Shown in pieces: positions 18,227 through 27,360 of a stretch of DNA of 64,000 nt. Made by a program: the position numbers and the translations under genes. The notes under the pieces are model-generated. The model did not search any database, was not told the DNA's origin, and saw only the letters and a program-made list of their open reading frames with translations. Origin of the DNA: Fibrobacterota bacterium (lineage in GTDB: Bacteria > Fibrobacterota > Chitinivibrionia > Chitinivibrionales > Chitinispirillaceae). Each line of letters begins with the position of its first letter. Position 1 is the stretch's first letter. The stretch covers positions 186,001 to 250,000 of the forward strand of contig JAEWVR010000011.1 in NCBI GenBank assembly GCA_023459055.1, written 5' to 3'.

Positions 18227-19612
18227 TTATTTCACAATCTTCACACTGACTTTACCAATCACCTTTGCAATTGCCAAAAGCCTCTCCCCCTCGTCATCAA
18301 TTACAAACGGTAACCGGTCATGCGTGGCAGGAAATAGTCCAAAGGCAGGATCTGCAAATAACCAGTGTATTCCATCATGCGCCATTACCCATACATGATA
18401 ATAATACCCGTTCTTTTCGGGCATATACACAACACCATTTACAATTCTTGCTGGAACGCCCGATGCACGCAGCAGTGCAGCGAGAAGAACTGCATGCTCC
18501 CCGCAATCTCCAAAACCTGAACGCAGCGATTCAAGTGCACTTGAAAATGTTGCCGTATAGCGTTTTTCCATTTTTGTAAACACATAGCTGTTAAGGACCT
18601 TAATAATTTCGCATGGTTTACTGCTGCGAGTTAGTTTTTTAGCAAGCGCGCGTATTTCAGGATGATCTGACTGCAGCGTTGGAGTGGGTATCAAATATCG
18701 TTGCAGCGAATCAGCCTTAACAGCTACACTTGCTCCGCAGGAATCTGCTGGTCTGATAAACTCATAGCTGTCGTTTATGCGGTGATAAAAATGAATCACT
18801 GAAGAATCAAGCGTGCATGACGAATCCAATGTTATCATTATTCTGTCATTATGTGTAACGGCACCTGACACTGCAATCCGGAATGACTCAAAAATATTCG
18901 CAGCAGATTCTTCAGATTCTTTACTCCCTTTACGTTTTGCAACAAACGGAAAGATTTCATGAATAATGGTATTTCCATTGGTATCAACAAGCCATGATTG
19001 ACTTTGGTTCTGAAGAGAATTTTTTTCAATAAATTTCCATACATAGCCGTTTTTCGGTGATGCTTTTTCAACACAGGTCACTGACGAAACAATATTATCT
19101 CCTGATGTCAACTCAACAACGGTATCAGTCCAGGATTGATTAATTTGTAAAGATTTGTTCTTTATTCCATCATAAATTTCTAAAAATGATCCCGACTTAT
19201 CATATACCGCCGGAAGCAGTCTGCTTGATAGAGCACCACCAAGCCAACTTTTCAGTACCCACATTTTCTGCTCATTTCGAACCAGTTCCCAGCGATTAGC
19301 ACCTGCCGGACTTTTCATTTCCTGCAGTGCCCGCTTCAGCGTAAAGTCAGCATTATAATACCGGGCCTCAACAATGTCCGCCTTTATCAGATTCCCCCTG
19401 CCATCATCAAGTGCCGTGCTGATTGTGTTTTTTATAACAATTCCATTACCATCCGGTGCGATAAGCGATATAAGTTCACCCGCAGACTTACCATTCAGAA
19501 ACACGTCAAGTGTTTCCGCCTGAAAATACGATTTCCAATCCTTCCCCTGTGCCGAAAACAGAAGACTGCAACACAATGCAATTATTGCGAAACTATTATA
19601 AATTAATCTCAT
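18227..19612 (-). CDS. Secreted transglutaminase-like (cysteine protease fold) protein
   Basis: 461 residues from the ATG at 19612, giving a signal peptide (hydrophobic IIALCCSLLFSAQG). The last 130 residues are a transglutaminase-core domain: Cys in GFGDCGEHAVLLAALLRASG, His in YYYHVWVMAHDG and Asp in WLFADPAFG form the expected triad. In bacteria such domains act as peptidases or amidases on the cell surface. The first 320 residues are an unrecognised beta-rich region. It overlaps the AraC-domain gene by 17 bases and is the last gene of that set. Confidence 0.82.
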   Translation of the reverse strand: MRLIYNSFAIIALCCSLLFSAQGKDWKSYFQAETLDVFLNGKSAGELISLIAPDGNGIVIKNTISTALDDGRGNLIKADIVEARYYNADFTLKRALQEMKSPAGANRWELVRNEQKMWVLKSWLGGALSSRLLPAVYDKSGSFLEIYDGIKNKSLQINQSWTDTVVELTSGDNIVSSVTCVEKASPKNGYVWKFIEKNSLQNQSQSWLVDTNGNTIIHEIFPFVAKRKGSKESEESAANIFESFRIAVSGAVTHNDRIMITLDSSCTLDSSVIHFYHRINDSYEFIRPADSCGASVAVKADSLQRYLIPTPTLQSDHPEIRALAKKLTRSSKPCEIIKVLNSYVFTKMEKRYTATFSSALESLRSGFGDCGEHAVLLAALLRASGVPARIVNGVVYMPEKNGYYYHVWVMAHDGIHWLFADPAFGLFPATHDRLPFVIDDEGERLLAIAKVIGKVSVKIVK

Positions 19613-20456
19613 GAGCTTCAAGGGATTTCCTAAATATGTCAAGAGTTGCTCCTGTTACAGAATGAAATTGATCTTCCATCGTTTTGCGGTCTTTAAATCC
19701 ACACATCTGTGCAAGGATATCGTTGTCAAGCATAGAATCTTTATTGACAAAATGTTTCACGCGGTTGACTCGTACCTGTATGATAAAGTTTTCGACAGAA
19801 ATGCCGAGCTCCTGATAAAACAACGCCTGCAGAAACGCCTCTCCGGTAACCAGTGCATCACATAGTACCTTGATATCAAGAGATTCATTTGCATAATTTT
19901 CTTCAATATAGTCACAGGCTTTTTGAACCATTTTATCCATAATTGCCAGGCGTCCGGTAGTCAGAAACCTTCCAATATCACGCCTCCAGAGGAAAAACAG
20001 TATTCCACCACCAATCACAAGCAACACAGCACAAAAATACAGAATACCCTTAAAATGAGTCTTAATAAATGATGCGCCCGGAATGGATAACCATATTTTT
20101 GAAAAAACCTGCTTGAATGAAACCGAGGGATTACCTTTTGGAGCATCTTTTTTTCCCGCTGGCATCCGCAAGGTTTCTCCGGTTTGTTTTGACTTCTTAA
20201 CAACCGAAGACTTGTTTTTTAATAAAGATTTTTTTTTGACCGGTTCCGTGTCTTTTGTAGAATCATCTATGGTGATTTCAAGATCTTTCAGAAGCTCTTC
20301 AACGGCAAGTGATTCATCACGTAACGCAACTTTTTTATCATTGCGGTTTACCGGTTCCCTGACTTTTTTTACTGCTGTCAGTGAATCGGCTTCAACCTGA
20401 AAAACCATAAATAGAGCAATGATACAATATTTTACAAAAATTATTGGCCTATACAC
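19596..20456 (-). CDS. Membrane-tethered AraC-type helix-turn-helix protein
   Basis: 286 residues with a GTG start overlapping the upstream gene by 16 bases. An N-terminal hydrophobic stretch (4-20) looks like a signal or first membrane anchor; residues 25-130 are lysine- and serine-rich; a clear membrane segment spans about 136-157; residues 178-279 match the AraC/XylS double HTH (YIEENYANESLDIKVLCDAL, then ILAQMCGFKDRKTMEDQFHSVTG). So the DNA-binding domain should sit in the cytoplasm while the N-terminal part lies outside. It resembles one-component membrane regulators. Targets are unknown; the neighbouring envelope genes are plausible. Confidence 0.75.
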   Translation of the reverse strand: MYRPIIFVKYCIIALFMVFQVEADSLTAVKKVREPVNRNDKKVALRDESLAVEELLKDLEITIDDSTKDTEPVKKKSLLKNKSSVVKKSKQTGETLRMPAGKKDAPKGNPSVSFKQVFSKIWLSIPGASFIKTHFKGILYFCAVLLVIGGGILFFLWRRDIGRFLTTGRLAIMDKMVQKACDYIEENYANESLDIKVLCDALVTGEAFLQALFYQELGISVENFIIQVRVNRVKHFVNKDSMLDNDILAQMCGFKDRKTMEDQFHSVTGATLDIFRKSLEAHEINL

Positions 20457-21757
20457 CGTTTCATCTGTTCCTGAAGCATTGCTTTGTAATTATTCCCAAG
20501 TGCGTCAATTTTTGCTTTCAACCTTAAACAAAACTTATCAACCTCATCAATATTACGCAGTTTTGCACTCTGCCAGAGTGTCTTAAGATTCCTGTCGTTA
20601 AGAATTTCATTTGTTGAAATTTCAAAATGAAACATTTTATTCTCGGTGACTCTTTTATACGCCTGATTGATCATCTGCATTACCTCAGAGTAAACCGCCT
20701 GATCGAATTTCTGACGTAAAAATTTGATATCACCACTTAACCGTTCTGCAAAAAATTTACTATTAAAAATGTAATGACGTTCGTTTTTGTAAACACGGGC
20801 ATCATAGAAATACTCCCCTATGACACGTCCATTGGTGGTTTTAACCACTGATTTGGGAAACACCGGTATATCCAGCTGATCCTGCTGCGGCATAAAATCA
20901 ACACTCTCAACCTGAGGCACCTGCTCAGCCTGCACCTGTTCAAGTGTTTCTGTCTGTGAAACAATACCCAGTGATGGTTCCGGTTCCTGATTGTCAGCCG
21001 GTGTAATCAGTTCCTCCGGTACAACCGGATCATTTTGTTTTACCATATCCATTGAGACTGCTCTACTTTGACGATCATCATCTGCAGCAGCATCCGGATT
21101 CTCTTCACTGTACGAATCTTCCTCATTAAGATCATAGGTAAGTTTTGGTATCGGTGTCACACTCACCGGCAGAGATGGATCCTGTTCACGAAATTTACGC
21201 AGTTCCATTTCACGTTCCTGCTGCGAAAGAATAATTTCGTATAAGCCGTTGACAATTTCATTCTCGTTTGTATGTAACTCCTTCTTAAGCTGCTCCTCAA
21301 TAAGAACCAGTTCCTGCTCCTTAACCTGAAGCTTATTAAGCTTGATTGTCAGTTCCTGAATTTCTTTCGAGCATTCCTCAATCTGCTGTTTTACCGATGC
21401 AATCTCTTCATCACGACGCCGTTTCTCCTCAAGCAGATTGCGTGAATCTTTACTGATTTTTTTTATGTGTTCCTCTTTATTACGGAGGATATTAATCTTA
21501 TCCTGATAGAAACTGATCACCATATCAAGTGTTCCCGACGACTGAGAGAAAAGATTCTTCTTGAGATTCCATAACTGTTCAAGGGCACCTTTTGCATTTT
21601 CCTTTTCACCGTGCAACAGTTTCTCGGTAATATCGCACATATTCTCAGATACTGTTGCAGCCTTTGCATCAAGTAAAATAGAGTAAAAACGGTTGGTATC
21701 AATGCTGCTGCTTTCCGGATTAAACACCGACTCCGGTATCCGTTCAACTCTTCTCAT
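20441..21757 (-). CDS. Coiled-coil protein of unknown function
   Basis: 438 residues, not recognised. AAAGGTGG stands before the ATG. No signal peptide or membrane segment is seen. Residues about 90-195 form a long charged coiled coil (KEEHIKKISKDSRNLLEEK onward); residues about 200-300 are an acidic Pro/Gln/Glu-rich linker; the last 130 residues (from VVKTTNGRVIGEYFYD) look like a folded alpha/beta domain. It precedes and overlaps the membrane AraC-domain gene, so they may work together, for example as a cytoplasmic partner. Confidence 0.7.
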   Translation of the reverse strand: MRRVERIPESVFNPESSSIDTNRFYSILLDAKAATVSENMCDITEKLLHGEKENAKGALEQLWNLKKNLFSQSSGTLDMVISFYQDKINILRNKEEHIKKISKDSRNLLEEKRRRDEEIASVKQQIEECSKEIQELTIKLNKLQVKEQELVLIEEQLKKELHTNENEIVNGLYEIILSQQEREMELRKFREQDPSLPVSVTPIPKLTYDLNEEDSYSEENPDAAADDDRQSRAVSMDMVKQNDPVVPEELITPADNQEPEPSLGIVSQTETLEQVQAEQVPQVESVDFMPQQDQLDIPVFPKSVVKTTNGRVIGEYFYDARVYKNERHYIFNSKFFAERLSGDIKFLRQKFDQAVYSEVMQMINQAYKRVTENKMFHFEISTNEILNDRNLKTLWQSAKLRNIDEVDKFCLRLKAKIDALGNNYKAMLQEQMKRCIGQ

Positions 21758-22207
21758 GTTGTAACCACCTTTCAGAAAGAGGCAAATACTAATTTACCCT
21801 CACACATCAATATAGGGCAAGTAATCCTTTACCCTTATGAAAATATACTCCACCTGTATACACAGTAATCATATCAATGACACGCAGAACTACTATCATA
21901 ATAGTAACGTTTTATATTTCAGAAATACAATCACAAGTTCAAACCAACATTACAGATCATGGTAACTATCCCGCTCCGATACTCAATGTCGTTAACGTAA
22001 CCTTGACATGTTGCAGTGGTGCCGATTGAGCGCCCCCACCCCAGTTCAAAGCAGCTGGACCTCCCCCGCAGGAGGGAGGTGTAATTGTTTGAAAATCATA
22101 AAGATACCTCCCTCCTGCGGGGGAGGTCGCTCGACTTTGCGAGCGGGTGGGGGCGAGCGCACAAGTGCACTGCCGCCTTGTAAATATTATGTCAACAATA
22201 CCAGTAC
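21758..22207. other. Intergenic region holding a long palindromic element
   Basis: 450 bp between the TPR gene and the coiled-coil gene. No supported gene; apparent short reading frames on both strands come from the GC-rich palindrome at 22031-22155. The base composition of that element is far more GC-rich than its surroundings. Confidence 0.5.
22031..22155. repeat. GC-rich 125-bp palindromic (MITE-like) element
   Basis: A perfect 23-bp inverted repeat (22058-22080 and 22106-22128) encloses a 25-bp AT-rich centre. An outer 10-bp inverted repeat (CGCCCCCACC at 22031-22040 and its complement at 22146-22155) frames it. The nested structure and foreign composition suggest a mobile or REP-like unit. 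No transposase is present. Confidence 0.7.
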
Positions 22208-23665
22208 TCACCCCTCCACCAGATTGTCTCTGGAGGCCAGCGATTCAAATATTTTCTTTAGTTCCGGTACTGTATTCAACTCTTCAAGATTTGTAAATCC
22301 GTTCTCAAGTGCCCGTACAAGAAACTTTTCAGCGCGCAGATTGTTACCCTTTTCCGCCTCTATACGTGAAAGTATGAACCAGCAGTCAAACGAATCAGGA
22401 TTATCTTTAATATAATTCTGGATCGACTCATTTGCTTTTTCAGTCTCTTTTCTGGCAAGCAACGCGCGCCACAATATGCCAAAACCGGCACTATCAAGCC
22501 CGGATACCTGATTAATATAGTGAATTGCCTGATCAAAATCACCACTCTCAAGAAAAAAACGTGCAAGTCCCTTCTTGATTGATTCACTCTTTTGCTCCAG
22601 TGATGTCAGATTCTTTAGAATTTGTGCAACTTTCCCCTGATGAATACCTTTTCGGTGATAGATCAATAACCTCTGAAGATCAAGTTCGTTGCCACTGCGA
22701 CCCAGCCTGTCAGCCTGCATCAGAAGATCGTCCGCTTTAGACAACTGATTCAGTTCATAAAAGATCTCTATACTTTGAGCAAGAGCCTGATCGCTAAGAC
22801 GCGGAAGAATTGCAATGGTTGCTCTCATAAAGGTTGTCAGATCACCCTTAACGATTGATAAGTGACGAAGTCCCATCCACCCGCCGGTTTCATTTGGAGC
22901 AAGACGTACTGCCTTTAAATAACACCTCCGTGCGTCATCAAATTTTTTCTGCTGCAGATATACATTACCCAGATTAATCCGGAGTGCCGGATCTGCTTTA
23001 TTGATAAGAATAGCCTGACTGTACCAGCTCTCCGCACTATCAAGTTCCCCGGTTTTTTCACATATATAGCCGATATTTTTCATCGCTGATGCAAATTCCG
23101 GATTATACTTGAGTGCCTTTTCAAATGCAAACCTGGCCCGTTCGTGTTCGTTCACAGACAAAAGGGCATTCCCGAGATTAAACCAGGCATCAGGAAAGTC
23201 CATGCGAGATTCCACAGCCCGTTCAAAATAGGTAATTGCTGTATCAAACTCACCTTTACTATGAAAATAATTCCCCATGTTTATAAGTGCGCCAGCATTA
23301 TCGGGTTCAAGATCCAGAACTTTATTGATTGATTCCCTTGCGGCCTCAAGATCTCCAGTCTGCAACTGAACGATACCGAGATTATTCCACCCCTCAATAC
23401 GGTCGTTGCGCAATTCTGTCAAACGTGTAAACTGCTCAATCGCACCCTTGAAATCTTTCTTTTTATAATAGGTATTACCATATTCAAGAATAAGCAGATA
23501 ACTGTCAGGATTTTTTTCGGCCAGTTCCCTGAAAAAATCAATTGCTTCATTATACCAGCCAAGATCACAATAAAGCTGCGCAAGCTGAATAGCCTTATTA
23601 AGATTTTGAGGATCAGCTTCAAACTCTGACCTCAACTGTTCAAGAGTAATTTCATTTGTTTCCAT
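22208..23665 (-). CDS. Tetratricopeptide-repeat protein
   Basis: 485 residues made almost wholly of TPR-type helical pairs of about 34 residues (for example AIQLAQLYCDLGWYNEAIDF, ILEYGNTYYKKKDFKGAIEQ, ALINMGNYFHSKGEFDTAIT), roughly a dozen, the later ones less regular. No signal peptide, so probably cytoplasmic. Such proteins act as scaffolds. It follows the solute-binding-like lipoprotein gene by 34 bp and may be co-transcribed with it. Confidence 0.88.
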   Translation of the reverse strand: METNEITLEQLRSEFEADPQNLNKAIQLAQLYCDLGWYNEAIDFFRELAEKNPDSYLLILEYGNTYYKKKDFKGAIEQFTRLTELRNDRIEGWNNLGIVQLQTGDLEAARESINKVLDLEPDNAGALINMGNYFHSKGEFDTAITYFERAVESRMDFPDAWFNLGNALLSVNEHERARFAFEKALKYNPEFASAMKNIGYICEKTGELDSAESWYSQAILINKADPALRINLGNVYLQQKKFDDARRCYLKAVRLAPNETGGWMGLRHLSIVKGDLTTFMRATIAILPRLSDQALAQSIEIFYELNQLSKADDLLMQADRLGRSGNELDLQRLLIYHRKGIHQGKVAQILKNLTSLEQKSESIKKGLARFFLESGDFDQAIHYINQVSGLDSAGFGILWRALLARKETEKANESIQNYIKDNPDSFDCWFILSRIEAEKGNNLRAEKFLVRALENGFTNLEELNTVPELKKIFESLASRDNLVEG

Positions 23666-23698
23666 AAAGTCAATTCGTATGTTAATAATTCACAATTG

Positions 23699-25129
23699 TT
23701 ATTTGTATAGTTTCGGCTGATATCGCTGCTCAATGGAGGTTTTTATATATCCGCGTTCGGGAATGGCACCATTCTGCTGCGCCCAATCCTGTGCGACAAT
23801 CATCCCATACCAGAGATCAATATAAAAGTTAATATACATCTGTGAATATACCCTGTCAGAAATAATATACTCTGCGTTATGAACAACCTGCTGCAGCGAT
23901 ACTTCAAGCCCCTTTTTAGTCCAGACATCTTTAATAAGCGTTTCCATGGTATCAACAACTTCTTTACGAACTGGTATTTTACCAAAACGTGATACCTCTG
24001 CAGCATGCTGGAGTGTATCAGAAAGATATTTTGCAAGACGGTACGACAAGAGTGCACTTGATGCGTTATACGGAATCGCCCACCATGTACTTCTGGTCGC
24101 AACACCGCGACCTCCCCGGCGTATAACATTTCCATTATTATCAAGTTCAACAGAACACCCCTGAGGTAAAAGCGCAAGCCCAAGATCATCAGGATTACTT
24201 AGCATACCCCTGCGTTCGGCATGGCCTGTTCCGTGAAGCCTGAAACAATCACCAAGGGGAAGTATCATACAGTAAATCTCTCCATTGACATAGGCATCCA
24301 TTAACTCAACACGTCCCCACCCCTTATCCCACATTTTTTGATTGTACACACCGCTGCGGGAAAGCACACTCTCCCAGTGAAAAAAATCATACACAGCATC
24401 ACCGCGACATCCCATAACTGCAAGTGAATCTCCACCACACCTATACACTCCGCCCTCAACAAATGATAACAGATCTGTGCTCTTACTTGACACATGAGCA
24501 ATCCGGGATCCGCCATTATCTCCCTTGATCCAAAGAAGACCGATTACTGCAATATCATACATATCCCAACTTGACGGATCAGACTCAAGCTTATAACCCT
24601 CAGGAAGCCCGAAACCGTTATATACTTTCAGATTCTGTGAAATAATCTCCTTGTTTGCAGCCCACACTTTCAACGCTTCTGCTACTTTACTTTTACTATA
24701 TACGAGCACAGGCGTCTCAAAAGACCGGGGTATAAGTGTCGGACGGTTTGAAACCATCCCGAATGATCCGAGAAGATAGTTGTCGTTAAAAAAGCGCAGT
24801 TCCTCAGATGTCAGAAATGAATCAAGGGGTTTGAAAAAACCTTTACGCGCAAGTACATCACTTTTTTCAAGCGGCACCTCAACAAGATTTACCCGTCCGG
24901 AGTATCTTTTCAGGTAGTCTTCAAGACTATCTGCATTTTTATAATCGAATACATTAACCTTGATCGCTGTCTTTTTTTCATACCCGTAAAGCATCGTATT
25001 TTTAAAGTATTGACGATGATCCGGTTCCATATCTGCAAGGACACTCAATTTCTTAAGGGGACTGCACCCGATAACCACAAATCCAAGAATAATTATAGAC
25101 AGTTTTCTTAAAATGGATTTGTATACCAT
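23699..25129 (-). CDS. Solute-binding-protein-like lipoprotein
   Basis: 476 residues from the ATG at 25129. A lipoprotein signal ends at Cys22 (VVIGC). The rest has the two-lobe character of ABC-type family-1 solute-binding proteins: early KVNVFDYKNADSLEDYLKRY, PLDSFLTSEEL and a late RLAKYLSDTLQHAAEVSRFG segment. No permease or ATPase gene lies nearby, so the protein may be a receptor working with a distant transporter or with the TPR protein encoded next. Family call is moderate. Confidence 0.65.
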   Translation of the reverse strand: MVYKSILRKLSIIILGFVVIGCSPLKKLSVLADMEPDHRQYFKNTMLYGYEKKTAIKVNVFDYKNADSLEDYLKRYSGRVNLVEVPLEKSDVLARKGFFKPLDSFLTSEELRFFNDNYLLGSFGMVSNRPTLIPRSFETPVLVYSKSKVAEALKVWAANKEIISQNLKVYNGFGLPEGYKLESDPSSWDMYDIAVIGLLWIKGDNGGSRIAHVSSKSTDLLSFVEGGVYRCGGDSLAVMGCRGDAVYDFFHWESVLSRSGVYNQKMWDKGWGRVELMDAYVNGEIYCMILPLGDCFRLHGTGHAERRGMLSNPDDLGLALLPQGCSVELDNNGNVIRRGGRGVATRSTWWAIPYNASSALLSYRLAKYLSDTLQHAAEVSRFGKIPVRKEVVDTMETLIKDVWTKKGLEVSLQQVVHNAEYIISDRVYSQMYINFYIDLWYGMIVAQDWAQQNGAIPERGYIKTSIEQRYQPKLYK

Positions 25130-25669
25130 GTTATTATTCACTTTTTGTAACAATTCATTAACTCTTTGATTTTTAATAAACAGTTCAATGATCCCGATAA
25201 TTTTTTAACGGAAATATCGCTCTACGTCATTGATTATACCATTGTTGTATTCATTTGAGAACAGGTAATTTATAACCATCTGCATGAGATCAGGATGAGT
25301 AAGAATCTCTACCCGGCAATGTACATCAGAATGAACCAGTGACAAAAACAGAATCCATTTTACATCACAGTGTATCCTCAAGCCCGATGTAGTCAACAGA
25401 TTACACAAAATCAGGAACAGCAGTTTTTACGAGTAATTTTAAGCAGTTACAAAAAAAATGATTTACGTTTTGCAAACCATAGTGTATCCTGCCAGAATAC
25501 AGAAAATCATCCTGTGGCGATCAAATTCACCAACATTACTTCACACTGTGCTTATATTAGGTTCAGATAGTTACACAAAATGTTACAGTTTATAATTTAC
25601 TTCCGGCATCAGATGTGTATTTAATAACAGATCATTATTTTATTTAAAATAAATGTGGGGGCAATTGAC
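25130..25669. other. Divergent intergenic region
   Basis: 540 bp between the leftward lipoprotein gene and the rightward arylsulfotransferase-like gene. It must hold both promoters. A TATAAT hexamer lies at 25591-25596, about 80 bp before the rightward start, but no good -35 box is placed in front of it. A leftward open frame (25205-25408) is discussed among the rejected items. Confidence 0.35.
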
Positions 25670-27289
25670 ATGATACGTCTTACAAAAAAGTATAGTGCAC
25701 TCTTTGTGTCACTATTAGTTACCGGTTTTTTCATCTCAGCAAATGCATTCTCGGATGGATACATTTTAAGTGGTGCATATGCCGGAAAAGCAACAATGCT
25801 TTATGACAATAAACTTAATGTTGTTACCACATGGGATCATTCGAAGCTTTCAGATAGTCTCAATGGGTACTCCTGTTATTTAATGCCGAATGGTCATTTA
25901 CTTCGCAGCGGACAGACACCAGCAGTCTACAGGGGATCAACACAGATTTCCCCGCCACCAAACGCTGCACCTCAGCAGGGCACGATAGATGAAATTGACG
26001 CAAAAGGAAATGTTGTGTGGTCATACACATTATGTGATTCAATTCATATGCTGCACCACGATTTCAAGCTTTTACCAAACGGTAATATTCTTGCCGTAGC
26101 ATTTGTCCGTTATACCCGTGCACAGTTGATAGCTGCAGGGGTTGACAGTACATTAAAGGATAACGGAACCAAAGCAAAGGCAATGCTTGGCGAAAAAATA
26201 GTTGAAATAAAGCCTGATTTTGAAAATGGAGGAGGTTCAATTGTCTGGGAATGGACGCTGCTTGATCATGTAGCTCCTAAAGAGCAGGCGATGAATAATC
26301 CCAATGTTATCAGCGGCTCAATTGTTCCCAGCCTGTTTTCCGGTCAGTGGGTTCATCTTAATGGTATTGATTATGATTCGACACGTGACCTTATCGTTTT
26401 TACGTCAAGAGTATTCAGCGAACTGTTTATAATTGATCACAGTACGACAACAGAAGAGGCAAAAAGTCATTCCGGCGGAGACCATGGAAAAGGCGGTGAT
26501 ATTCTCTATCGCTGGGGTCACTCGAGTAACTATCTTCAAAGCGGTACTCAAACAATCAATGTGCTGCATTGCCCGACATGGATTCCTAAAGGATACCCGG
26601 GTGAAGGCAATATCATGTTTTTTCACAACAATGTTAACGGAACATCCGGAGTATCACAGGTTGTCGAATTTACACCTCCGTTTGACAACAACGGTAAGTT
26701 CATTCAGCAGTCAGGATCAGCATTCGGTCCATCATCGCCAGCCTGGGTCTATGCACCGGCAAGCGATTTTCGCTCCGATTACATGAGCAGCACCTTTCGT
26801 TTACCAAATGGAAATACGTTAATCCATGAAGCCTATCCGGGTGCATCAGGGGCAATGGGTTCTTCAGGCAGCAGGCTTCGGGAGGTGACAAAAGAGCAGG
26901 CAATTGTTGATACCGGGTCACTAAAATCAGGCGGAAGTTCCGGTGGATTCGGAATGTCCTATAATCCTGCGAAAATCATGTACTACCCTTCGTCATATGC
27001 CGGGATTAAAAATCTTCTTGCATCACTAAATACATCTGTTAAAACGCCGCGATATTCATCAAAACAGGAGATTCATATTTCAGCAAACAGTAAGAGCGTT
27101 CTATTTGTAAATGCACGGGGTTGTTCTGTCGGTATCTTTACACTAAATGGTAAACCGGTGGTAACATCCAACGCAGCATCAGAACGGTTTGCTCTCAGTA
27201 CAAGCAGTATTCCATCAGGCACCTACATGGTAAAGATTATAAACGGTACAACAACAACACAACATAAACTTTTTACACTTCTGCCATAA
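25670..27289 (+). CDS. Secreted arylsulfotransferase-like protein with C-terminal sorting-like domain
   Basis: 539 residues from the ATG at 25670 (GGGGG about 8 bases upstream). A Sec signal ends near FISANA. The body follows the bacterial arylsulfotransferase (ASST) beta-propeller pattern: LHHDFKLLPNGNIL, QWVHLNGIDYDSTRD, DILYRWGHSSNY and FRLPNGNTLIHE, with several candidate histidines. ASST enzymes move sulfate between phenols. The last 75 residues form a beta-sandwich tail (FTLNGKPV, IPSGTYMVKI) like type IX secretion sorting domains. An FGE-like gene follows. Confidence 0.75.
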   Translation: MIRLTKKYSALFVSLLVTGFFISANAFSDGYILSGAYAGKATMLYDNKLNVVTTWDHSKLSDSLNGYSCYLMPNGHLLRSGQTPAVYRGSTQISPPPNAAPQQGTIDEIDAKGNVVWSYTLCDSIHMLHHDFKLLPNGNILAVAFVRYTRAQLIAAGVDSTLKDNGTKAKAMLGEKIVEIKPDFENGGGSIVWEWTLLDHVAPKEQAMNNPNVISGSIVPSLFSGQWVHLNGIDYDSTRDLIVFTSRVFSELFIIDHSTTTEEAKSHSGGDHGKGGDILYRWGHSSNYLQSGTQTINVLHCPTWIPKGYPGEGNIMFFHNNVNGTSGVSQVVEFTPPFDNNGKFIQQSGSAFGPSSPAWVYAPASDFRSDYMSSTFRLPNGNTLIHEAYPGASGAMGSSGSRLREVTKEQAIVDTGSLKSGGSSGGFGMSYNPAKIMYYPSSYAGIKNLLASLNTSVKTPRYSSKQEIHISANSKSVLFVNARGCSVGIFTLNGKPVVTSNAASERFALSTSSIPSGTYMVKIINGTTTTQHKLFTLLP

Positions 27290-27293
27290 TGTA

Positions 27294-27324
27294 ACCGGTA
27301 CTCCGTAATAAACCGAAGTACCGG
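27294..27324 (+). terminator. Hairpin after the arylsulfotransferase-like gene
   Basis: CCGGTACTCCG pairs with CGAAGTACCGG with one mismatch across a short loop. There is no strong T tract, so it may attenuate rather than end transcription before the FGE-like gene. Confidence 0.35.
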
Positions 27325-27360
27325 CAGTATCAGGATTTATTAACATATTGAGGTTTAACG

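Noticed and set aside
21966..22415. Overlapping short frames in the palindromic element, rich in Pro, Gly, Ser and Arg
   Set aside because: They are translations of the GC-rich inverted repeat on both strands. Such frames recur wherever this sort of repeat lies and carry no protein signal.
25205..25408. Leftward open frame upstream of the lipoprotein gene (ending INDVERYFR)
   Set aside because: A TTG start without ribosome site. A faint resemblance to the end of a phosphotransferase-type domain did not hold on a closer look, so it is kept only as part of the intergenic region.
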